Below are positions 44,143 to 53,545 of a stretch of DNA of 64,000 nt, one piece after another. The DNA lies in NCBI GenBank assembly GCA_029257385.1, contig JARIBS010000024.1:62001-126000 (forward strand), written 5' to 3'. A program made the translations under genes and the position numbers. The notes beneath the pieces were generated by a model, which ran no database searches, had not been told where the DNA came from, and was given only the letters and a program-made list of their open reading frames with translations. The stretch's first letter is position 1, and every line of letters starts with the position of its first letter. This DNA comes from Thiorhodococcus sp. GTDB taxonomy: Bacteria; Pseudomonadota; Gammaproteobacteria; Chromatiales; Chromatiaceae.

Positions 44143-44177
44143 AGCTCGAGTTCGATGACGCGTCGGATCAACCTTGA
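44139..44177 (+). pseudogene. DUF2283-like antitoxin stub
   Basis: An ATG overlapping the toxin-relic stop begins MKLEFDDASDQP and then ends. It repeats the start of the DUF2283 relic at 42287 (MKLDFDAAAD). Everything after 12 residues is lost at the border with the persulfide dioxygenase gene. Confidence 0.55.
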
Positions 44178-44923
44178 TCGCTGGCGGCACAGGGACCACG
44201 GAATTGCTCGGGGATGTTCTCCGGGCATTCGCCGCAGGCTTCGTTGCCTGGCACGGCGAAATCGATCTTGCGTGGATAGGGGAGATCCAGCCCGTCCATC
44301 AGCTCCACGAACGCATCCTTCGAGCGACCGCCGCCAAGGCGCGGGTTGCGGGCCTTCTCCTGGGCGATGCATGAGACGAAACGCTGCTCGTAGTCGTGGC
44401 CGGGATAGACCAGGGTTTCGTCCGGCAGTGAGAACAGCTTGTTGTGAATGCTGTTGTAGAGCGCCCCGGCGTCACCGGATTGGAAATCGGTGCGGCCGCA
44501 GCCCTCGATCAAGAGGGCGTCGCCGGTGAACAGCAACTTATGCACCGGTGTATCGATCAGATAGGCATGATGGTGGTCGGTGTGTCCTGGCGTGAACAGC
44601 GGGTGCAGGGCGATCGAGCCGACCTTAAACGGTTCGCCCTCCTGAACGCCGATATCGGCGCACGGCAGCGCAAGCATCTTCGGGTAGGCGATCTGGCATT
44701 CTGAGCGCTGCTTTAATCGACGCGCGCCGGTGAGGTGGTCGGCATGGACATGGGTCTCCAGCGTGGCGAACAGGGTCAGGCCGAGATCCTTGATGATCTG
44801 CAGATCGCGCTCGACCGTATCGATCACCGGATCGACCAGAATCGCCTGGCCGGTCTCTGGGCAGCCGATGAGATACGTGTAGGTGGATGAATCGGCTTCC
44901 AGCAATTGTTTGAAGATCATCAA
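44168..44923 (-). CDS. ETHE1-like persulfide dioxygenase
   Basis: This 251-residue metallo-beta-lactamase fold enzyme has THVHADHLTG (His58, His60, Asp62, His63), FTPGHTDHHHAY, LFTGDALLIEGCGRTDFQ and VYPGHDYEQRFVS. The GCGRTDFQ segment and single mononuclear iron site are typical of ETHE1/persulfide dioxygenases, which oxidise glutathione persulfide to sulfite. It fits the sulfur-related genes nearby (rhodanese, ATM1-type exporter). The last bases overlap the antitoxin stub on the other strand. A glyoxalase II role is less likely given these motifs. Confidence 0.88.
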   Translation of the reverse strand: MMIFKQLLEADSSTYTYLIGCPETGQAILVDPVIDTVERDLQIIKDLGLTLFATLETHVHADHLTGARRLKQRSECQIAYPKMLALPCADIGVQEGEPFKVGSIALHPLFTPGHTDHHHAYLIDTPVHKLLFTGDALLIEGCGRTDFQSGDAGALYNSIHNKLFSLPDETLVYPGHDYEQRFVSCIAQEKARNPRLGGGRSKDAFVELMDGLDLPYPRKIDFAVPGNEACGECPENIPEQFRGPCAASDQG

Positions 44924-45028
44924 ATTCTCCGCGAAAAACTTCGCCGTTGAGGGCGGGGATGGATAGTAGCCGCCCCGGATAGGTGCAGGCTTTCCACCTG
45001 ATGGACAGGGCCGTTGCTGACCCTTGGC

Positions 45029-46459
45029 TTACAGCACGGGACCGATTGTCGCAATGACATTGTTCCAAATTCGCTTGCGCCAGGGCCAGGCGAGAACTGT
45101 TGGCAATACAACCTCTTTGGAACGGTCGAGATAGCTCTGCTGCCGCTCGGCGATCGCCTGTGTCGTGGCCGCGTCCTGCAAAAGGATGTTGTTTTCGTAG
45201 TTCAGGTCGAAACTGCGCAGGTCGAGATTTGAGGAGCCGATCAGGCTGACACGCCCGTCAATTGTCAGGGTTTTTGCATGCAGCAGACCACCCTTGAATT
45301 CATGGATGATACAACCCGCATCGAGCAGCCGGTGATAGTAGCTGCGGCTGGCGGCGGCCACGATCCAACTGTCATTCACCTTGGGATAGATCAGCGTGAC
45401 GGCAACACCGCGATGGGCAGCGGCGCACAATGCCTCCAACACCGTCGCATCCGGGACAAAATAAGGTGTGGACAGGGTCAGCACGTCCTCGGCGGTGGCG
45501 ATCAGGTTGGCAAAGAGCTGTGGCGTGGCACCACGACGTTCCGTGGGTCCAACGCCCATGACCTGTGCGGGGAATCCGACCTTGCCCGGGTCTGATACCA
45601 ACGCGATCTCGTCAAGCGACTCACCCGTGGCCTGCATCCAGTCGCTGGCAAACAACAACTGGTTCTGTGTCACAACCGGCCCCATGAAGCGCAGCATGAT
45701 ATCGACCCAGGGCGCGTATTTCGCCTTGGGCAAAAACTCTGGGTCTGCTGAGTTTCGGCTGCCGCAATAGGTGATGCGCGCGTCGATCACGGTGATCTTG
45801 CGATGGTTTCGCAGGTCGATACGGCTGGTCAGGAGCGTGCGGATGGGGTGCTTCAGCGACAGTGCGACCGCAAGCTGAACGCCTGCATCACGCATCCGTT
45901 GCCAGAGCTTGGACTTGATTAACGCACGCGAGCCAAGCCCGTCGGCCATCGCACGACAAGTGACCCCTCTTTGAGCCGAACGAATCAGCGCTTCGGCAAC
46001 ACTCCTGCCGGTGTTGTCGTCAAGCCAGATGTAATAAAGCACATGCACGTGATCGGTGGCGGCGTCGATATCGGCAACCAGTCGAGCACGCGTCGCATCG
46101 CCGTCGGCCATCAGTTCGGCGGTGTTGCCGTCGACCGGATGAAATCCGTTGATCGACCCAGCGTAGCGGAATGCCGGGCGATAAATCGGATCGATCAGCC
46201 TGTCGACGCTCGCTGAGTCGCCCATGAACTCAGAAGCCTTGGCCCTGATTTCATCGAATATCGCTTTGTGGCGCTTGTTTGCGCTGTTGCCGATATTGAT
46301 TTCACCGAACAGAAAGTAACCGACGCTGCCGAAATAAGGCAGCAGGCTCAAAATGATAAACCACGCCAGGCGCGCGGGGGGCGACAGGTCATCGCGAAGC
46401 AGAATTCGAGTCATGAACGCCAGGACCAAAAGGCCGTGGAAGATCAGGAAAAATGTCAT
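45029..46459 (-). CDS. cls: Cardiolipin synthase-like phospholipase D family protein
   Basis: From the ATG at 46459 the protein has 476 residues. Two N-terminal membrane helices (FFLIFHGLLVLAFMTRILL and LAWFIILSLLPYFGSVGYFLFGE) precede two PLD domains with HKD motifs NHRKITVIDARITYCGSRN and HAKTLTIDGRVSLIGSSNLD. It condenses two phosphatidylglycerols into cardiolipin. An upstream start would overlap the permease gene, so the ATG 13 bp after that stop is preferred. It lies in a minus-strand run with the AI-2E-type permease. Confidence 0.9.
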   Translation of the reverse strand: MTFFLIFHGLLVLAFMTRILLRDDLSPPARLAWFIILSLLPYFGSVGYFLFGEINIGNSANKRHKAIFDEIRAKASEFMGDSASVDRLIDPIYRPAFRYAGSINGFHPVDGNTAELMADGDATRARLVADIDAATDHVHVLYYIWLDDNTGRSVAEALIRSAQRGVTCRAMADGLGSRALIKSKLWQRMRDAGVQLAVALSLKHPIRTLLTSRIDLRNHRKITVIDARITYCGSRNSADPEFLPKAKYAPWVDIMLRFMGPVVTQNQLLFASDWMQATGESLDEIALVSDPGKVGFPAQVMGVGPTERRGATPQLFANLIATAEDVLTLSTPYFVPDATVLEALCAAAHRGVAVTLIYPKVNDSWIVAAASRSYYHRLLDAGCIIHEFKGGLLHAKTLTIDGRVSLIGSSNLDLRSFDLNYENNILLQDAATTQAIAERQQSYLDRSKEVVLPTVLAWPWRKRIWNNVIATIGPVL

Positions 46460-46472
46460 GTGATTTTCTGAC

Positions 46473-47642
46473 TTAAGCGATCTTATCCGGCGCATGTTCT
46501 TCGCGCGCGGCCTCTTGCGCACTGGCCGCGTCCGGCTCCTGTTTGGCAACGATCAGACTGTGCTCGTCGAAATCTCCCAGCACCGATTCCACGTCCGGCA
46601 GCACGTCGGCGAACTCCACGCCGTAGATCTCCCAGATCGAAATCAGCAACGAGGCGATCAGCGGACCGATAAACAGCCCCGTAAGACCGAACATGAAGAT
46701 GCCGCCAAGGGTGCTGAAGAAGATCATCAGCTCGTGCATCTTGGTGTCCTTGCCGACCAGGATGGGGCGCAGGACATTGTCGAGGCTCCCGACGATGAGT
46801 CCGCAGAAAATCCCGAGCGCGATACCCGTCGTCACATCGCCCTGGGCGATAAGGATGACGACCGCCGGAATCCAAACCAGCGCCGCGCCGATGTTGGGGA
46901 TGACCGAAAGGATGGCCATCAGCGTCCCCCAAAACACCGCGTTCTCGATGCCCGCGACGGCAAAGGCGATACCGGCAAGCCCACCCTGTAGCAGCCCGAT
47001 GAACAACGAGCCTTTCAGCGTCGCGCGAGTCACGGAGGTGAACTTCTCGAGCATCAGGCGCTCGTCGCTGGTTTTGAGTGGCAGATAGTACAGAAGCCGC
47101 TCCAGCAGCTTCGGCCCGTCCATCTGGAGGAAATAGGTGCTGTAGAGCAGCACGAAGACCATGAAGATGAAGTTCGCCGCCCCAAGCGTCGCCGCCGAGA
47201 CCCAATCGACCAGTAGCTTGCTGACCAGGCTCGCGACGTTACCAGCCTGTTGCAGGATCAGATCCCGATGAGCCATCACCTGATCGTAAAAGGGGAGATG
47301 TTGCAGATAGGCGGTCACGGCGGCCGGGTCGTCGATCCCGGCCTTGATCCAGACCGAGATCAACTGGCTGACATCGAGTGCCTGCCCGATGAGAACCGCC
47401 GCCAGCAGCGTCGTCGGAATGAGCACGACGACCGCCATCAGCAGCAGCGTCAGCAGCGAGGCCAGATGCGAATTACCCCCGAGACGCTTGCGCAGACGCA
47501 CATAAACGGGTCTCGCCAAGGCGCTGAACAGCGCGGCGAGAAAGAGCGCCATCAGAAACTGTTGGATCATGGAGAGAAACAGCGCCGAGATCCCGAGCGC
47601 CATCACAAGGACCACGGTCTTATTGACGGCGTCTTGATTCAT
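46473..47642 (-). CDS. AI-2E/PerM family transport protein
   Basis: This 389-residue membrane protein starts at the ATG at 47642 with a GGAG site. It has paired helices at the start (ALGISALFLSMIQQFLMALFLAALFSALARP), a middle soluble section, and the conserved GLLQGGLAGIAFAVAGIENAVFWGTLMAILSVIPNIGAALVWIP, followed by TGLFIGPLIASLLISIWEIYG. This is the AI-2E transporter (PerM/YdiK) family. Its true substrate is usually unknown; ion antiport and quorum-signal export have been proposed for members. It sits 32 bp beyond pntB. Confidence 0.88.
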   Translation of the reverse strand: MNQDAVNKTVVLVMALGISALFLSMIQQFLMALFLAALFSALARPVYVRLRKRLGGNSHLASLLTLLLMAVVVLIPTTLLAAVLIGQALDVSQLISVWIKAGIDDPAAVTAYLQHLPFYDQVMAHRDLILQQAGNVASLVSKLLVDWVSAATLGAANFIFMVFVLLYSTYFLQMDGPKLLERLLYYLPLKTSDERLMLEKFTSVTRATLKGSLFIGLLQGGLAGIAFAVAGIENAVFWGTLMAILSVIPNIGAALVWIPAVVILIAQGDVTTGIALGIFCGLIVGSLDNVLRPILVGKDTKMHELMIFFSTLGGIFMFGLTGLFIGPLIASLLISIWEIYGVEFADVLPDVESVLGDFDEHSLIVAKQEPDAASAQEAAREEHAPDKIA

Positions 47643-47673
47643 CCGTATCTCCGCTTCTGCGCAGTCGCCTCTT

Positions 47674-49074
47674 TTAGTGTCCACCGCCTTTGAGCGCCGC
47701 GTTCATGCCCTCGATGGTGTCCTTGGCGTCGCCGAACACCAGATAGGTGTTGTCGTAATAGAAGAGCAGATTGTCCACGCCCGAATAGCCTGGGCGCATC
47801 GAGCGCTTGAGGAAGTAGACCTGGCGTGCGCGCCCGGCTTCGAGGATCGGCATGCCGTAGATCGGGCTTGTCTTGTCCTCCTTGGCAGCCGGGTTGACGA
47901 CATCGTTGGCGCCGACCACTAGCACCACATCCGCGCTTGGGAACTCGGGGTTGATCTCGTCCATCTCCAGAACCTGATCGTAGGGGATGTCGGCCTCGGC
48001 GAGCAGCACGTTCATATGCCCTGGCATGCGCCCGGCGACCGGGTGGATAGCGAACTTGACATCCACCCCACGCTCGCCGAGCAGTTCCATCAGCTCTTTG
48101 AGCGAATGCTGCGCCTGCGCGACCGCCATGCCGTAACCGGGCACGATGATGACCTTTCCGGCGTCCTCCATCCAGTAGACGGCATCTTCGACTGCAGCGG
48201 ATTTCACGCCCTTCTCGGCGGCCTGCGCACCGGCGCTGTCGCCCGATCCGCCGTCCGAACCGAACCCACCGAAAATGACGTTGAAGATCGAGCGGTTCAT
48301 CGCCTTGCACATGACGAAGGAGAGAATGGCACCCGAGCAACCGACCAGCGCGCCAACGATGATCAGCAGGTTGTTCTGGAGCGTGAAACCGGTCGCCGCC
48401 GCCGCCCAGCCGGAGTAGCTGTTGAGCATGGAGATGACCACCGGCATGTCCGCCCCACCGATCGGGATGATGACGGTCACGCCGATGGCGAAGGCGAGCA
48501 GGGTCATGAGGGCGAGCGAGAGCATGCTGCCGGTCATCGCGAAGTGGACCGCCAGCGCGATGGTCGCGAGCGCCATCAGCGCATTGAGCAGATGCTGCCC
48601 CTTAAACTTGACCGGCGCCCCGCTCAGTAGCCCCTGGAGCTTACCGAAGGCGATCACCGAGCCGGTGAAGGTGATGGCGCCGATCACCACTCCGGCGGAA
48701 ATCTCGCTCATCAGCAAAGTATTCAGCAGACCGGTATCCTGCTTGTGCAGGAAGATTCCGATGCCGACCAGCACCGCCGCCATGCCGACGAAGCTGTGCA
48801 GTGCGGCCACAAGCTGGGGCATGGCGGTCATCTGGATGCGCATGGCCACAATGGTGCCGATGACCGCACCGCCGCCGATCCCGGCGATGATAAAGCCGTA
48901 TGACTGCACCTCGCGACTGAGCAGCGTTGCCACCACAGCAATCAGCATGCCGAGCATGGCGTAGAGGTTGCCGCGCCGCGCGGTGGCCGGATGGGTCAGA
49001 CCCTTCAGACCGAGGATGAAGAGAATGGCGGAGACCAGATAGGCCAGCGCCTGGTGGTTGACTGTGAAATCCAT
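47674..49074 (-). CDS. pntB: NAD(P) transhydrogenase subunit beta
   Basis: This 466-residue protein has an N-terminal membrane half (nine helices, with GAVIGTITFTGSVIAFGKLQG-type repeats) and a C-terminal NADP-binding domain. That domain has VIIVPGYGMAVAQAQHSLKELMELL, HPVAGRMPGHMNVLLAEADIPYDQ, VVGANDVVNPAA and FLKRSMRPGYSGVDN. It couples proton entry to hydride transfer from NADH to NADP. It is third in a pntAA-pntAB-pntB operon of the split type known from Rhodospirillum. The gap to pntAB is 12 bp. Confidence 0.95.
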   Translation of the reverse strand: MDFTVNHQALAYLVSAILFILGLKGLTHPATARRGNLYAMLGMLIAVVATLLSREVQSYGFIIAGIGGGAVIGTIVAMRIQMTAMPQLVAALHSFVGMAAVLVGIGIFLHKQDTGLLNTLLMSEISAGVVIGAITFTGSVIAFGKLQGLLSGAPVKFKGQHLLNALMALATIALAVHFAMTGSMLSLALMTLLAFAIGVTVIIPIGGADMPVVISMLNSYSGWAAAATGFTLQNNLLIIVGALVGCSGAILSFVMCKAMNRSIFNVIFGGFGSDGGSGDSAGAQAAEKGVKSAAVEDAVYWMEDAGKVIIVPGYGMAVAQAQHSLKELMELLGERGVDVKFAIHPVAGRMPGHMNVLLAEADIPYDQVLEMDEINPEFPSADVVLVVGANDVVNPAAKEDKTSPIYGMPILEAGRARQVYFLKRSMRPGYSGVDNLLFYYDNTYLVFGDAKDTIEGMNAALKGGGH

Positions 49075-49086
49075 CGATGGCCGTCC

Positions 49087-49383
49087 TTATTTCTTCTTCT
49101 TGAACATGGAGAGCATGCGGTGGGTCACTAAAAACCCGCCGAAGACGTTGATCGATGCCAGCAACACGGCGACGAACCCGATCAACTGAACCAGTATCCC
49201 GGCTTCCGAGTTGCCTGCCACCAGCAGCGCGCCGACCAGGACGATGCCCGAAATGGCATTGGTCAGCGCCACCAGCGGGGTGTGCAGCGACGGTGTGACG
49301 CCCCAGATCACCCAGTATCCGATGAAACAGGCGAGGACGAAGACATAAAGGGCAACCAACGAGGGATCGAGTGCCTCGGGCAT
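49087..49383 (-). CDS. pntAB: NAD(P) transhydrogenase subunit alpha, membrane part
   Basis: This 98-residue protein has three to four membrane helices: [37 protein letters not shown] and [35 protein letters not shown] are the standard PntAB sequence. It forms part of the proton channel. In many bacteria it is fused to the NAD-binding part; here it is separate, lying between pntAA (41 bp away) and pntB (12 bp away). Confidence 0.94.
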   Translation of the reverse strand: MPEALDPSLVALYVFVLACFIGYWVIWGVTPSLHTPLVALTNAISGIVLVGALLVAGNSEAGILVQLIGFVAVLLASINVFGGFLVTHRMLSMFKKKK

Positions 49384-49424
49384 TGGGATGACTCCTGTAA
49401 TAAGTGGATCTGTGCGAGCGTGCG

Positions 49425-50522
49425 TTACGCGGGCGCGCTCACGCGCGTGGCGGCGGTGATGTCGTCCGCGTCGAGGTCTTTCAGTTGCGGACCGTCATCG
49501 CCCGGCTCGACCATGATCTCGATGAGATTGAGCAGATTGCGGGCATAGAAGGCGCTCGCATCGGCCGGCACCAGCGCCGGGTAATTGGTCAGCCCGACGA
49601 TGATCACGCCATGGCGCTCGACAATCTCGTCGGCGACGGTAAGCGGGCAGTTGCCACCGCTGGCGGCGGCCAGATCGACGATGACCGAGCCGGGACGCAT
49701 GCGCGCGACCACTTCCTCGGTCACCAGCACGGGTGCAGCCCGACAGGGGATGAGCGCGGTAGTGATGATCACATGCGCCTTAGCGAGCGCCTCGCCCAGC
49801 GCCGCCTGCTGGCGCGTCTTGGCCTCGTCTGTCAGCTCCTTGGCATAACCGCCCTCCCCCGCGCCGCTCTCGCCCAGATCGAGTACGATCGGCTTGGCCC
49901 CGAGCGAGAGGATCTGCTCGTGGGTTTCGGGGCGCACATCGTAGGCGTGGACATCCGCGCCGAGTCGACGCGCCGTGGCGATGGCCTGCAAGCCCGCCAC
50001 ACCCGCGCCCAGCACCACGACCCGCGCGGGCTTGGCGGCACCGGCCGAGGTCATCATCATCGGGAAGAAGCGCCCATAGCGGGCCGCCGCCTCGATGGTC
50101 GCGCGATAACCGGCGATATTGCTCTGCGAGGACAGCACATCCATCGACTGCGCCCGCGAGGTGCGTGGCATGCGCTCGAGTCCGAGCACCTGCACGCCCT
50201 TCTCCAGCATGGCCGAGACGATCGCATCCTCGCCGCAGGACTCGAGCAGGCCGATATAGACCCCGCCGGAGCGCATCGCTGCGACATCGTCCTCATCGGG
50301 TCGCCGGACCTTCAGCAGCAGATCGACATCATAGGCCCCGGCGCGATCGGTGAGCCGCGCGCCGGCTGATTCATACTCGGCATCTGGATAGCCAGCGCGC
50401 GCGCCAGCGCCGGATTCGACCAGGACGCCGAAGCCCTTGCCGACGAGCTTTTTCACGACCTCGGGCGTCGAGGCCACGCGCGTCTCGCCCAAGCGCGTTT
50501 CCAGTGGGATTCCGATGTTCAT
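49425..50522 (-). CDS. pntAA: NAD(P) transhydrogenase subunit alpha, NAD-binding part
   Basis: This 365-residue soluble subunit belongs to the alanine dehydrogenase/PNT fold. It starts [55 protein letters not shown] is the NAD-binding glycine motif. [31 protein letters not shown] is the RQD-loop region of the family. It transfers hydride from NADH to the beta subunit. It is first in the three-gene operon, and a 164 bp gap separates it from divergent-free upstream ppsR on the same strand. Confidence 0.95.
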   Translation of the reverse strand: MNIGIPLETRLGETRVASTPEVVKKLVGKGFGVLVESGAGARAGYPDAEYESAGARLTDRAGAYDVDLLLKVRRPDEDDVAAMRSGGVYIGLLESCGEDAIVSAMLEKGVQVLGLERMPRTSRAQSMDVLSSQSNIAGYRATIEAAARYGRFFPMMMTSAGAAKPARVVVLGAGVAGLQAIATARRLGADVHAYDVRPETHEQILSLGAKPIVLDLGESGAGEGGYAKELTDEAKTRQQAALGEALAKAHVIITTALIPCRAAPVLVTEEVVARMRPGSVIVDLAAASGGNCPLTVADEIVERHGVIIVGLTNYPALVPADASAFYARNLLNLIEIMVEPGDDGPQLKDLDADDITAATRVSAPA

Positions 50523-50686
50523 GATGATTTTGGCCCCGTGCTCGATACAGCCGCCACAATAGGCGGCAAAATCCCGGCATTATCATGATGGGATTGAACG
50601 ACCGCAACCTCCGTCAACCGGTTTCGAGCCGCCGAGGCCCGTTTCAGCCGGTCGCGACGCAGCAATTGACCGCTCTCGCTGTAGAT

Positions 50687-51532
50687 TTAAGAATTCATCG
50701 TCACCGTCTTCGACAACTCCCTTTCTTGATTGTCTTTGAGCGCCTTGACGATCTGGGAAGAAATCTCCTCGATCGACTGCGTGGTCGTGTTGAGGACTGG
50801 AATGCGAAGACGTTTGTAGATTTGTTGCGCCATGCGAATATCGTCCTGGCAGCGCTTCAGCGTGGCGTATCCGCTCCCCGGCAGACGCTCCTCACGCACC
50901 AGTTGCAGGCGCTGCGGATCGATGGTCAGCGCGAAGAGCTTTTGCTGGCAATCGTAGAGTAGCTGAGGGACGTCGCCGCGCTCGAAATCCTCCTCGGTGA
51001 CCGGATAGTTAGCCGAACGCAGGCCATAGTGCATGGCCAGATAGAGGCAGGTCGGTGTCTTGCCCGAGCGCGAAACTCCGATGAGGACCACGTTGGCGCG
51101 ATGGAAATTGTCCGGGCGAATCCCGTCGTCATTGGCCATGGCGAAATTGATGGCCTCAATGCGCTTGGTGTAGAAACTCGGCTTGGTGATGGCGTGACTG
51201 CGCCCGGATTGCAGACTTGGCGGCACCCCCAGTTCGGCTGACAGCCGATCGACGAAAGCCTCGAACAACTCCATATAGAAACAGTTGCCGTTTCTGAGGA
51301 TGTCGCGGATCTCGTTGTTGAGCATGGTCGCGAAGACGACCGGGCGTACGCCGTCGCGATCGGCCGCCTCCTGCATGCGCAGCGTCAGCGCTTTGGCGCG
51401 CGCTGCGGTGTTGATATAAGGCATATAGACCTGCTCGAAATCGATAGTATCGAACTGCGAGAGCAGGCTGTGGCCGAGCGTCTCGGCAGTGATTCCGGTA
51501 CTTTCCGAGACGAAATAGACTGTCCGGTTCAT
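50687..51532 (-). CDS. ppsR: Phosphoenolpyruvate synthase regulatory protein
   Basis: This 281-residue protein of the DUF299/PSRP family is a bifunctional ADP-dependent kinase/phosphorylase that switches PEP synthase off and on by threonine phosphorylation. It starts MNRTVYFVSESTGITAETLGHSLL and has the P-loop-like ANVVLIGVSRSGKTPTCLYLA. LFALTIDPQRLQLVREERLPGSGYA and LNTTTQSIEEISSQIV complete the family signatures. No ppsA gene is in the window. The nucleotide-binding motif and length are normal. Confidence 0.93.
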   Translation of the reverse strand: MNRTVYFVSESTGITAETLGHSLLSQFDTIDFEQVYMPYINTAARAKALTLRMQEAADRDGVRPVVFATMLNNEIRDILRNGNCFYMELFEAFVDRLSAELGVPPSLQSGRSHAITKPSFYTKRIEAINFAMANDDGIRPDNFHRANVVLIGVSRSGKTPTCLYLAMHYGLRSANYPVTEEDFERGDVPQLLYDCQQKLFALTIDPQRLQLVREERLPGSGYATLKRCQDDIRMAQQIYKRLRIPVLNTTTQSIEEISSQIVKALKDNQERELSKTVTMNS

Positions 51533-51826
51533 GATGCTTTTGAAAATCCGTGCTTGATGCAGTGGGTGCTTTTGAGAATGGTAGGAATCTCAAGATGCAT
51601 AATAGTTATGCAGTTTATATTAAGGTTTCGTTGTGGAATGCGGGAAAGTGCTTTCAATCAGCACCCAATCACTGGCTAAGGACTCCGCTCAAGGGCGGCA
51701 ATCGATCACTGTCGCATCCCTAAAGTCAGCAGTTCTGTGAGCCACCCCGAGCCATCACGACGTTGCAACCACAAGGATTGTGCGTCATGTTGTGAATCGA
51801 TCGCTCATCACACGAGAGGATTGACT

Positions 51827-52438
51827 ATGAAAGTATTAAAGTCCCGAATGGCCGTCGTTGTCGTTTCGGCGTTGTTCGGCCTCACCGCATCTGCGGCGCT
51901 CTTGGCTCAGCCCGGACAAGGCTACGGCTACGAGCAAGGACCCAATCGCGGGCAGAACCAAGGCCCCCCCGGACAGGGCCAAAGGCCCGATAGAGGTTCT
52001 GACCAAAGACCAGACCAGGGCCAAAGACCCGATCGCGGTCCAAACCAAAGACCAGACCAGGGCCAAAGACCCGATCGCGGCCCAAACCAGAGACCAGACC
52101 AAGGCCAAAGACCCGATCGCGGCCCAAACCAGAGACCAGATCAAGGCCAAAGACCTGATCGCGGCCCAAACCAGAGACCAGACCAGGGCCAAAGACCCGA
52201 TAGAGGTCCGAGCCAGGGGCCCTATCGGGGACAAGGTCCCAGACAAGGATGGGAGCCAGATCGCGGCAGGTACGACAGGCCAAGGGGGGGGCCGGGATAC
52301 GGCCCCGGCCCCGGTCCCGGCCGTGGCCCCGGCTATGGTCCCGGCTATGGTCCACCGGATGGCTATGGTCCACCACACGGTCCAGGTGCGCGCGGGCCAT
52401 ACGGCCAAGGTCGCTACGGCCCACCTCCAGGCTATTGA
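51827..52438 (+). CDS. Exported tandem-repeat protein rich in Gly, Pro, Gln and Arg
   Basis: From the ATG at 51827, with a GAGAGGA site, the protein has 203 residues. A signal peptide (VVVVSALFGLTASAALLAQ) precedes about six tandem 14-residue units (QRPDRGPNQRPDQG), then a Gly-Pro-Tyr-rich tail (YGPGPGPGRGPGYGPGYGPP). The mature part is unstructured, basic and hydrophilic. It may be a cell-envelope or matrix component, or a nucleic-acid or polymer binding tail; no family is recognised. Other reading frames over the repeat are also open, an artefact of a unit length divisible by three. Confidence 0.75.
   Translation: MKVLKSRMAVVVVSALFGLTASAALLAQPGQGYGYEQGPNRGQNQGPPGQGQRPDRGSDQRPDQGQRPDRGPNQRPDQGQRPDRGPNQRPDQGQRPDRGPNQRPDQGQRPDRGPNQRPDQGQRPDRGPSQGPYRGQGPRQGWEPDRGRYDRPRGGPGYGPGPGPGRGPGYGPGYGPPDGYGPPHGPGARGPYGQGRYGPPPGY
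51977..52228 (+). repeat. Six tandem 42 bp units within the exported repeat protein
   Basis: Six consecutive 42-base units encode 14 residues each. The central four are almost identical, while the first and last have drifted (GSDQRPDQ and GPSQGPYR). High identity suggests recent expansion or gene conversion, so copy number may vary between strains. It is not a CRISPR array: there are no spacers. Confidence 0.9.
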
Positions 52439-52593
52439 CGTCTCGCGTCACCATGACTTCGCGGATGGCCGATTCGCGCCATCCGCGAGGGCAGGAACAG
52501 GCTCGCCGCGTATCGCGCCATGAAGCCATCGAGCGACTGCACCCGCATCGAAATCTCGAAACACGCTAAGCCCCTCCTCCTCGACCGATCACA

Positions 52594-53277
52594 CTAACCT
52601 GCGGCATCCGGGTCCATGAGCACCTCGGTACGGCCAGCGGCCGCGACCCGCGCAACGGGCAAATCGACGCCCCGGCGCCAGTCAGCAAGTGCTTGGCGCT
52701 TATCTGTCCCCGTGACCAGAATCAACAGTTCAGCGCTGGAGGCGAGCGCGCGCGGTGTGAGCGACACGCGTTGCGGCGGTGGCTTCGGCGCATCATCGAC
52801 CGGCATCACAAGGGCATCGCGCGCAATATCCCGACCTGGGAACAGGCTCGCGGTATGACCGTCCTCACCCATGCCCAGCAGCACCAAGTCAAACGGCAAC
52901 CTGGGGCCGATCAATTGCGCATAGCGTGCGGCCGCGGTCTCTGCGCCCAGCTCGGCTGGAATCGGGTACACATTGGATGCCGGGATCGGCACACGATCGA
53001 GAAATGCCTGAGCGGCTGAATGGCTATTGCGTTCGGGGTCATCTGGAGCAAGACAGCGCTCATCACCGAAAAAAATGTGCCATCCGTCCCAGTCCGAGAA
53101 ATGATCAGCCAGTAAAGTATAGGCTCGCAGGGGGGTTCGCCCACCTGCCAGCACCAACTGAAACTGTCCGCGGGCCGACAGCGCCTGCTCGGCCGCAGTG
53201 AGTATGCGCTGCGCTGTCATGCTGGCGACCTGCTCGGCGGACTCGCACAGATGGAATCTGGTCTCTTGTTTGATCAT
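52594..53277 (-). CDS. pgl: 6-phosphogluconolactonase
   Basis: This 227-residue enzyme of the oxidative pentose phosphate pathway hydrolyses 6-phosphogluconolactone. Family motifs: LVLAGGRTPLRAYTLLA, WHIFFGDERCLAPDDPERNSHSAAQAFL and FDLVLLGMGEDGHTASLFPG. The length is normal. It stands alone here; zwf and edd are not in the window. Confidence 0.93.
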   Translation of the reverse strand: MIKQETRFHLCESAEQVASMTAQRILTAAEQALSARGQFQLVLAGGRTPLRAYTLLADHFSDWDGWHIFFGDERCLAPDDPERNSHSAAQAFLDRVPIPASNVYPIPAELGAETAAARYAQLIGPRLPFDLVLLGMGEDGHTASLFPGRDIARDALVMPVDDAPKPPPQRVSLTPRALASSAELLILVTGTDKRQALADWRRGVDLPVARVAAAGRTEVLMDPDAAG

Positions 53278-53545
53278 GGCAATAATGCACCAGGGGCTAT
53301 ACGGTTTTCCGCATTGTCGGACGCGATTACTTCAGAGAATACCCCAAGTCGTCCGCGCCGAGCACGATGATCGAACGGCGAGCGTCGACTTGCTCGAACC
53401 ACATGCACACAAAACCGCGCGGTTACGCAGCCATTCCGATGTGTCCCGACGGGTGAGACAGTCTGTCAGCCAACCATAGCTGCAACACAGTCTGACCAAT
53501 CGCCACACGTCAGTTATTCAACCATCATTGGAAGTGATGCGCTAA
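53278..53545. other. Intergenic region before the receiver-anchor gene
   Basis: A divergent promoter region of about 270 bp between pgl and the response-regulator gene. No gene, tRNA or clear operator is visible. Confidence 0.4.

Noticed and set aside
51977..52228. Possible CRISPR array
   Set aside because: Units are contiguous and in one reading frame, with no unique spacers and no cas genes nearby.
51836..52529. Long open frames in other frames and on the minus strand across the tandem-repeat gene
   Set aside because: A 42 bp unit keeps every frame open once it lacks a stop. Only the plus frame has a ribosome site and a signal peptide.
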